The notes under the pieces: generated by a model
Told to the model about the DNA's origin: nothing
What the model saw: only the letters and a program-made list of their open reading frames with translations
The model's database searches: none
Source: an uncultured Planctomycetaceae bacterium
GTDB taxonomy: Bacteria; Planctomycetota; Planctomycetia; Pirellulales; Pirellulaceae
DNA length: 11,915 nucleotides
Direction: 5' to 3'
Assembly: GCA_903921945.1 (NCBI GenBank)
Contig: CAIXSC010000153.1
Span: 1 to 11,915 of the forward strand
In this document: positions 7,611 to 11,915 of the stretch, piece after piece
Layout of the letters: each line of letters opens with the position of its first letter
Numbering within the stretch: position 1 is the stretch's first letter
Translations under genes and position numbers: made by a program

Positions 7611-7722
7611 CCACTAATCACCAACCACTAATCACCACCCACTAATCACCAACCACTAATCACCAACCACTAATCACCAACCACTAATCACTACCCACTA
7701 ATCACCATCCACTAATCACCAT
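7611..7722 (+). repeat. 14-bp tandem repeat CCACTAATCACCAA, 8 copies
   Basis: Eight head-to-tail copies. The 11-bp core CCACTAATCAC is identical in all eight and the last three bases vary (CAA, CAC, CAT, TAC). A broken ninth copy (CCACTACCCAC) follows at 7723. It ends about 35 bp before the VWA start and has no spacers, so it is not a CRISPR array. Confidence 0.95.
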
Positions 7723-7757
7723 CCACTACCCACACCCCTTCTGGAGCAACCGTCCTT

Positions 7758-8615
7758 ATGCCGTACAACAAAGAGATTAGCCGCCAGAACAAGGCGTTGT
7801 TCCTGTTCTTATTGGACCAGTCTTATTCGATGGAGGATCCGATTGGCAATTCGCCCAATAAGAAGAAGGACGAGTTGGTGACGGCGATCAACGGTTGGTT
7901 GCAGAACATGACGATCCGGTCGACGGGCGGCGAGGGGATTCGGGATTACGTGGATATCGGAGTTTTGGGGTATCGCACGGATCAGGAGGAGAATCCGATC
8001 ATCGAATCGCCGTTGGGCGGGGCGTTGCAGGGCCGGGAACTCGTGTCGATTGTCGAGATTGGCAACAATCCGTCGCGGTTGGAGCAGCGGATCAAGCAGT
8101 TTTACGACGAGGACATGGGCGAATTGGTGGAGACGCAAGTGGAAGTGCCGGTTTGGGTCGAACCGGTGGCGGAGGGGGGCACGCCGATGTGCCATGCGCT
8201 GTATCGCGCTTACGACCTGGTGGATAAATGGATTCAGGAGCATCCACAGAGCTTCCCGCCCGTGGTGATTCATATTTCGGATGGCGAATCGTCGGATGGC
8301 GATCCCCAGCAGTATGCCGATTCCCTGCGGTCGCTGGCGACCCATGATGGCGAAGTGTTGTTGTTCAACTGTCATTTAAGCGAGACGGCGGGCGACCCGT
8401 TCCTGTTTCCAGCCAGTGGCGAGATCTTGCCGAACGATTTAGCGCGGTTGCTGTTCAAGATGTCGAGTCCGTTGCCGGAAAAAATGTTCCAGAGCGCGGT
8501 GGCGGAGGGGTTTGAATTGCAGGCGGGCGCGCGCGGCATGGCTTTCAATGCCGACATGGTGTCGCTCATCCGGTTCCTCGATATGGGCACGCGTCAGGCG
8601 CGTGTCCTCCGTTAA
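7758..8615 (+). CDS. TerY-like von Willebrand A (VWA) protein with intact MIDAS
   Basis: A 285-residue cytoplasmic VWA protein of the TerY type, predicted to bind a divalent metal and a protein partner in stress signalling. The metal ion-dependent adhesion site (MIDAS) is complete: DQSYS (Asp20, Ser22, Ser24), Thr142 in GGTPM and Asp175 in HISDGESSDGD. Family features include GALQGRELVSIVE (88-100), LFPASGEILP near 216-225 and the C-terminal motif GARGMAFNADMVSLIRF (257-273). It has no signal peptide, unlike exported VWA proteins, and lacks the metal-binding TerY-C tail. The start at 7758 has GGAG 11 bp upstream. It is followed after 28 bp by the double-VWA protein, then by a PP2C-like gene, as in TerY-P gene sets. 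Exact partner unknown. The symbol is left blank because the true terY orthology is unproved. Confidence 0.85.
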   Translation: MPYNKEISRQNKALFLFLLDQSYSMEDPIGNSPNKKKDELVTAINGWLQNMTIRSTGGEGIRDYVDIGVLGYRTDQEENPIIESPLGGALQGRELVSIVEIGNNPSRLEQRIKQFYDEDMGELVETQVEVPVWVEPVAEGGTPMCHALYRAYDLVDKWIQEHPQSFPPVVIHISDGESSDGDPQQYADSLRSLATHDGEVLLFNCHLSETAGDPFLFPASGEILPNDLARLLFKMSSPLPEKMFQSAVAEGFELQAGARGMAFNADMVSLIRFLDMGTRQARVLR

Positions 8616-8632
8616 TGTTCGCCTTTCCGTTC

Positions 8633-8637
8633 GGAGG
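8633..8637 (+). promoter_or_regulatory. Ribosome binding site deciding the double-VWA start
   Basis: GGAGG lies 6 bp before ATG 8644, in the 28-bp gap after the previous gene. It favours 8644, where the VWA strand MSVGIVLLID begins, over the in-frame ATG at 8512 inside the preceding gene. Confidence 0.8.
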
Positions 8638-8643
8638 CTTCCG

Positions 8644-11022
8644 ATGAGTGTTGGCATTGTGCTGTTGATCGATGAATCGTCGGCGATGGATGCGGCGGCG
8701 GTGACCGGCGTCGCGGGCGGCGGCATTTCGAGCGGTGGGGGTTCGAGTGGAGGTGGCGCGTTGGGCGGGCCGCCGAAATCGAAGGCGGAAAGCGTCGCGA
8801 CGGCGGTGAACTCGGTGCTCGCCAAGCTTGCCCAGGCCGGCGACTGCGAGGTCGCGTTGGTGGGTTACCGCAGTTCGAAGGAAGGCGAGTCGCAGGCGGG
8901 CGTTCGCTGGTCGGGCGGATTGGCGGGACGCGAATTCGTTTCGGCGGCGGAAATCGCGGCGGCGCCAGCCGCCGTGGAAACGCGGATGCGGAAAGTCCGC
9001 AATGATGTGGGCGGGTTCGACGAGTCGCCTGTGTCATTTCCCGTGTGGTACCAACCGACGCTTGGCGATCGCGCGCCGCAGATCGCGGCGTTTGAAGCTG
9101 TCCGGGACCTGTTGTCGCGCTGGTCGCCGGCGAACGGCATTCAGGGCCAACCGCTCGTCGTTCATATCTCGTCGGGTTCGGCAGGCGACGGCAATCCGCT
9201 GCGTGCGATCAAAGCCGTGCAAGATCTCTCGCTAAGCGGCCAGACACCGATCGTCGCGCACCTGCATTTGGGTTCGTCGGCGAACACGCCATCGGTGCTG
9301 TTTCCGGCGAATCGAGCCTATCTGGCGCTCGGTCCGCAACGTGAATGGTTCGAACGCAGCAGTCTGTTGCCAGGGCATTTGTGCGAAGCATTGAAGGCAA
9401 GCGGGGTGACGGTGAACGTCAACGCGCGGGCGATGGTTTACAACGCCAAGATGGTCGACGTGACGAAGGCGTTGAGCTTGCTCGCTGCGCATGTCCAGAA
9501 GTCATTGGCCGGGCAAGCCGTCGTCGCCGCAGCGCCGGTGGCGCGGCCTCGGCCGCCCGAAGGTGGACCCAAATTGGGCCCCGCCACGATCAAGGCTCCG
9601 CCACCTCCGCCCATGCGCACGGCCAAGCCCGCGCCAGCGCCGGTTGCGAAGCCGCCCAGCGCGATCGCGCCGCCGCCAGCGCCCAGGTTTATCAAACCGC
9701 CAGCCCCGGCCGTCCATCCGCCAACGCCCGCGGCTTCGAGCCCGCCCCCGCCGCTATCAAGGCCGGCGCCAGCCGCTCCGGCCACTCCCGTACCAGCGGC
9801 CCCAGTAGCAGCGGCCCCAGTAGCAGCGGCCCCAGTAGCAGCGGCCTCGTTGCCTGTCGAGCCGCTCGCTGGGGCGCCGGTTGCCGTGGAGCCGATCTCT
9901 GTTGAGCCAGTGGCTGCTGAGCCAGTGGCTGTTGAGCCGTTGGAGTTGGCCCCGTTGGAACTGGCCCCACTGGAAGTGACGCCTGCGAGCCTGTCTCCAG
10001 CGGAGCTCGCTCCTTTGGAACTCGAGTCATCAGGACAGTCATCTAGGCAGTCGGCTGGACAGTCATCTGGTCAGTCGGCTGATTCTACGGCTGGTTTTTC
10101 GGATGGTTCTGCGGGGGGCGAACTGCAGTTGGCGGGCGAGGCGACGGGGGTGATGACAGCCGCGCCGACCGGACTGCTGCGAGTGTCGGCGTCGGCAGGC
10201 GGCAGCGGGACCAAGGCGGTGATTTCCCCCGCTTCGCCTGGCTGCTTGGTCTTTGTGCTGGATCGTTCGGTAGCCGACCCGTTCGCCGCCGATTTGGGAA
10301 ACGCGTGCGGGAAACTGCACTCGCTGTTGGGAGACATGGTGGCCGAAGTGGCCAAGCAGGGGAAAGGATCCGTGGACGTCGCGGTGGTTTCCTACGGCGA
10401 CAGCGCCGGCGACACCGAGGTGCGAACAACACTCGAAGGCGGATTGTCCGGCCGAGTGTTCGCCCGCGACAGCGAACTCATGTCAGGGGCCGTGCGGATC
10501 GACGAGTTCGAGGAGCAGATGTCGGATGGCGTCGGCGGGCTGATTGCCGTGCCTCGCAAGCGTCCCGTGTTGGTGGAAGTCGAACCGACCATGGCGACGA
10601 GTGCGCGGCCGGCATTTCGCGCGGTCGCGGAGATTCTGCGAGTTTGGATCCAGGACCATCCCTCAGCGACGCTCAATCCGGTGATCGTGCATTTGACTCG
10701 CGGCGCCGGGGACACCGCGGATTTTGCCGCGGCGATCGGAGAACTGGCCGGGATCGCGACCGCCAGTGGCGCGCCCGCCGTGCTGTATCACGCGGTCGCG
10801 ACCGAATCGCCGCACCCGTCGGTCGTGTTTCCCGGCTCGGACGAGACGCTGGCGACCGATTCCTTGCGAGCGCTCTGGGCGGGCACCGCCGAACTGTTAT
10901 TCAACGCCGAATTGTCGGCGGAAAAGCCGGCGATCAAGCCAGGGGCTCGCGGCATGGTGGTGAATGGCAAGTTCTTTGTGTTGATCGATCCTTTCAAACG
11001 CGCGATGGCCACCCGTGGCTAG
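8644..11022 (+). CDS. Tandem double-VWA protein with degenerate MIDAS sites and a long Pro/Ala linker
   Basis: A 792-residue cytoplasmic protein. VWA-1 spans about 1-285 and VWA-2 about 533-790. Both resemble the preceding TerY-like protein: GGLAGREFVSAAEI (91-104) and GGLSGRVFARDSEL (599-612) match its GALQGRELVSIVE, and both end with a version of the GARGMAFNADM motif (NARAMVYNAKM at 260-270; GARGMVVNGK at 767-776). The MIDAS is broken in both: DESSA and DRSVA keep only the first Asp and Ser, the Thr of GGTP is replaced (DRAP; SARP), and the Asp of HISDG is Ser (HISSG) or Arg (HLTRG). VWA-1 also has a Gly/Ser-rich insert (24-42). The linker (290-530) is rich in Pro/Ala, then Glu/Pro/Leu, then Ser/Gln, and contains DNA repeats. 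It is probably a metal-independent binding scaffold; that is inference. It is co-oriented and near-contiguous with the TerY-like gene. Confidence 0.85.
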   Translation: MSVGIVLLIDESSAMDAAAVTGVAGGGISSGGGSSGGGALGGPPKSKAESVATAVNSVLAKLAQAGDCEVALVGYRSSKEGESQAGVRWSGGLAGREFVSAAEIAAAPAAVETRMRKVRNDVGGFDESPVSFPVWYQPTLGDRAPQIAAFEAVRDLLSRWSPANGIQGQPLVVHISSGSAGDGNPLRAIKAVQDLSLSGQTPIVAHLHLGSSANTPSVLFPANRAYLALGPQREWFERSSLLPGHLCEALKASGVTVNVNARAMVYNAKMVDVTKALSLLAAHVQKSLAGQAVVAAAPVARPRPPEGGPKLGPATIKAPPPPPMRTAKPAPAPVAKPPSAIAPPPAPRFIKPPAPAVHPPTPAASSPPPPLSRPAPAAPATPVPAAPVAAAPVAAAPVAAASLPVEPLAGAPVAVEPISVEPVAAEPVAVEPLELAPLELAPLEVTPASLSPAELAPLELESSGQSSRQSAGQSSGQSADSTAGFSDGSAGGELQLAGEATGVMTAAPTGLLRVSASAGGSGTKAVISPASPGCLVFVLDRSVADPFAADLGNACGKLHSLLGDMVAEVAKQGKGSVDVAVVSYGDSAGDTEVRTTLEGGLSGRVFARDSELMSGAVRIDEFEEQMSDGVGGLIAVPRKRPVLVEVEPTMATSARPAFRAVAEILRVWIQDHPSATLNPVIVHLTRGAGDTADFAAAIGELAGIATASGAPAVLYHAVATESPHPSVVFPGSDETLATDSLRALWAGTAELLFNAELSAEKPAIKPGARGMVVNGKFFVLIDPFKRAMATRG
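9801..9845 (+). repeat. 15-bp tandem repeat inside the VWA linker, 3 perfect copies
   Basis: Three identical copies of CCCAGTAGCAGCGGC, preceded by a partial copy, encode an Ala-Pro-Val-Ala-Ala pentapeptide repeat. The perfect identity at the DNA level suggests recent slippage. Confidence 0.95.
10033..10080 (+). repeat. 24-bp direct repeat in the Ser/Gln part of the linker, 2 copies
   Basis: Two adjacent 24-bp units (10033-10056 and 10057-10080) differ at only two bases and encode a Gly-Gln-Ser-Ser / Gln-Ser-Ala pattern. They sit just before VWA-2. Confidence 0.9.
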
Positions 11023-11030
11023 CGCCCAGC

Positions 11031-11094
11031 GGCGTTACGGTCATGAACGTTGCGGATAGCAGGCGTTACAGTCATCAACGTTGCGGGGATTGCA
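11031..11094 (+). repeat. Imperfect direct repeat of about 31-33 bp after the double-VWA gene
   Basis: Two adjacent units both begin GGCGTTAC and share CAACGTTGCGG-type cores (GAACGTTGCGG in the first); a third partial unit starts GGCGTTGC at 11095. The first begins 8 bp after the stop codon. Confidence 0.8.
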
Positions 11095-11216
11095 GGCGTT
11101 GCCCACCGAAACGCTGTGAGTCTTGCCAGCGTGTGCCGGCGGGCGTAGGCATGGCCGGCACTTGGGACGCGGAAGTGGACGCGGTGGCGGGCGTGTTGGG
11201 TTGGCGTCGCGCTTGA
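11043..11216 (+). CDS. Possible small Cys-rich protein (57 aa), doubtful
   Basis: An open frame starting at ATG 11043 encodes 57 residues with five cysteines in a tight cluster: Cys14, 17, 20, 25 and 28 (RCGDCRRCPPKRCESC), a pattern like a zinc-binding knuckle. The rest (VPAGVGMAGTWDAEVDAVAGVLGW) is ordinary. Against it: there is no clear Shine-Dalgarno before the ATG, the 5' half lies in the direct repeat, and the same frame is open far back through the double-VWA gene in a wrong frame. It may be chance coding, a remnant of a longer gene, or a real small metal-binding protein between the VWA and phosphatase genes. Confidence 0.25.
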   Translation: MNVADSRRYSHQRCGDCRRCPPKRCESCQRVPAGVGMAGTWDAEVDAVAGVLGWRRA

Positions 11217-11270
11217 CGTGGCGCTTGGCGTGGCGCTTGACGTGGTGCTTGACGTGGTGCTTGACGTGGC
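11211..11270 (+). repeat. 12-bp tandem repeat GCTTGACGTGGC/T, 5 copies
   Basis: Five head-to-tail 12-bp units; the second has GGC for GAC and two end in T. They lie 28 bp before the phosphatase start. The period is four codons, so the phosphatase frame stays open through them (Leu-Asp-Val-Ala/Val). Confidence 0.93.
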
Positions 11271-11286
11271 GATTGAGTTTGGGGGC

Positions 11287-11291
11287 GGGAG
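11287..11291 (+). promoter_or_regulatory. Ribosome binding site deciding the PP2C-like start
   Basis: GGGAG lies 7 bp before ATG 11299. It favours this ATG over in-frame GTG codons within the upstream 12-bp repeat, such as 11218. Confidence 0.6.
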
Positions 11292-11298
11292 CGAGGCA

Positions 11299-11915
11299 AT
11301 GGCGTTCGATGCGCGGTGTTTCTGGTACGCGAAGGATTTGGCAAGCGCGGCCGACTACGAGGACGCGTTTGACGTGGATCCAAGCGTCGGCCGAGCGGCG
11401 ATCGCGGATGGCGTATCGACAGCCATTTTCTCCCGCCGCTGGGCGCAGCTATTGACCGGCTCGTCGGTCGCCGCGCCGCCGGCCTGGGATGATGATTCGG
11501 CGGTGAATGCTTGGATCTTGGAACAACGCAAAGCATGGGCCAAGTCGATCAACATTCACGCGCTGCCATGGATGCAAAAGGCGAAACTGGAACAGGCGGG
11601 CGGCGCGTATGCCGCATTCCTGTGGGCGGAGGTCGTGCCGCTTGGCCATCCCGTGGAGGGCTCCCTTCCTGGTAGCGCCACGGCGGCGCCGATGCCGACA
11701 ATCGCGAGCGGCGGGGCGGGCGGTTTTCGCTGTCGAAGCGTCGCGGTCGGCGACTGCTGTCTCTTCCACGTCCGCGCCGGCGAAGTGCTCGGACGGTTTC
11801 CGTTATCGTCCGAAGCTGACTTCGCCCGCGATCCGCTGACCTTCTGCAGTTCGAGCCGCAATCGGCAGCCGCAACCGCCGCTGTCGCGTTGCGAATTCGA
11901 CTGCCTTGCCGGTGA
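11299..11915 (+). CDS. PP2C-like protein phosphatase, N-terminal part, continues beyond the right edge
   Basis: 205 residues of a PP2C-type (PPM family, PP2C_2-like) phosphatase, a metal-dependent Ser/Thr phosphatase expected to act against a partner kinase. Visible motifs are YEDAFDVD (20-27), whose Asp22 fits the first metal-binding Asp, IADGVSTAIFSRRWAQLL (35-52) with the key DG at 37-38, and SVAVGDCCLFHVRAGEVLGRFPL (about 148-170), the VGDS-type strand with Cys in place of Ser. The IADGVS...F...WAQLL form and the FPL...F..DPL segment resemble the phosphatases of TerY-P gene sets rather than RsbU/SpoIIE types. The frame is still open at the last base; the remaining metal-binding Asp residues would lie outside. 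The start is ATG 11299, based on GGGAG. The frame is open back to 11149, so an N-terminal extension from a GTG is possible. It follows the VWA genes in the same direction after 276 bp. Confidence 0.75.
   Translation, partial: MAFDARCFWYAKDLASAADYEDAFDVDPSVGRAAIADGVSTAIFSRRWAQLLTGSSVAAPPAWDDDSAVNAWILEQRKAWAKSINIHALPWMQKAKLEQAGGAYAAFLWAEVVPLGHPVEGSLPGSATAAPMPTIASGGAGGFRCRSVAVGDCCLFHVRAGEVLGRFPLSSEADFARDPLTFCSSSRNRQPQPPLSRCEFDCLAG

Larger units (their letters stand above)
7411..7757. other. 347-bp gap with tandem repeats and a G-free run
   Basis: No gene is supported here. The stretch holds, in order: a short hairpin, an 8-bp tandem array, two copies of CCATGACGAGTGA separated by 1 bp (7549-7561 and 7563-7575), and a 14-bp tandem array. 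From 7607 to 7742 (136 nt) there is not a single G on the plus strand, so an RNA from it would be almost unstructured and C-rich. The minus-strand open frames here only translate the repeats and are not believed. Confidence 0.8.

Noticed and set aside
7141..7624. Minus-strand frames with Cys/Leu/Phe/Val-rich repeats resembling a membrane peptide
   Set aside because: The hydrophobic pattern is just the translation of the 8-bp repeat; there is no ribosome site or conserved feature.
7466..7722. CRISPR-like array
   Set aside because: The repeats are 8 and 14 bp long, directly adjacent, with no unique spacers and no cas genes nearby.
10305..11216. 303-residue open frame overlapping the double-VWA gene
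   Set aside because: Its first 720 bases are a wrong frame of VWA-2. Only its tail, with the Cys cluster, is kept as a doubtful small ORF.

Overview
The window looks like chromosomal DNA of a GC-rich planctomycete, probably of Pirellulales type. I infer this from the style of the genes rather than from any marker gene. The signs are a secreted Pro/Gly/Gln protein with a short AQA|G signal peptide, a small P-loop ATPase behind an aldo-keto reductase, a membrane-anchored coiled-coil protein, and TerY-like von Willebrand A (VWA) proteins next to a PP2C-like phosphatase. No RNA gene, transposase or CRISPR array was seen.

Layout. The left part lies on the minus strand: a secreted proline-rich protein running off the left edge (1-359), a P-loop ATPase (510-1124), and an aldo-keto reductase fused to a GNAT acetyltransferase (1134-2633). 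The last two are 9 bp apart and likely co-transcribed. After a 107-bp divergent spacer the plus strand begins with a compact three-gene operon (2741-5827). It encodes a complete pyruvate-type 2-oxoacid:ferredoxin oxidoreductase: a fused gamma-delta subunit, then alpha, then beta, with overlapping ends. A membrane-anchored coiled-coil protein follows (5938-7410).

The right part (7411-11915) is the most unusual. A 347-bp gap holds an 8-bp and a 14-bp tandem repeat array and a 136-nt run with no G at all on the plus strand. It leads into a TerY-like VWA protein with an intact MIDAS metal site (7758-8615). Next comes a 792-residue protein with two more VWA domains of the same subfamily, both lacking key MIDAS residues, joined by a roughly 240-residue Pro/Ala linker (8644-11022). 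A second repeat-bearing gap, with a doubtful Cys-rich small ORF, precedes the N-terminal part of a PP2C-like phosphatase that runs off the right edge (11299-11915).

How the genes may work together. The POR genes form one enzyme that interconverts pyruvate and acetyl-CoA, with ferredoxin as electron carrier. The VWA and PP2C genes match the known TerY-P arrangement (TerY VWA + PP2C phosphatase + Ser/Thr kinase), a predicted phosphorylation-based signalling module linked to tellurite/stress (Ter) systems. The kinase would be expected just past the right edge. The variation here is one metal-competent VWA plus a tandem pair of apparently metal-free VWAs on a flexible linker, which suggests a scaffold or decoy role. 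That role is inference.
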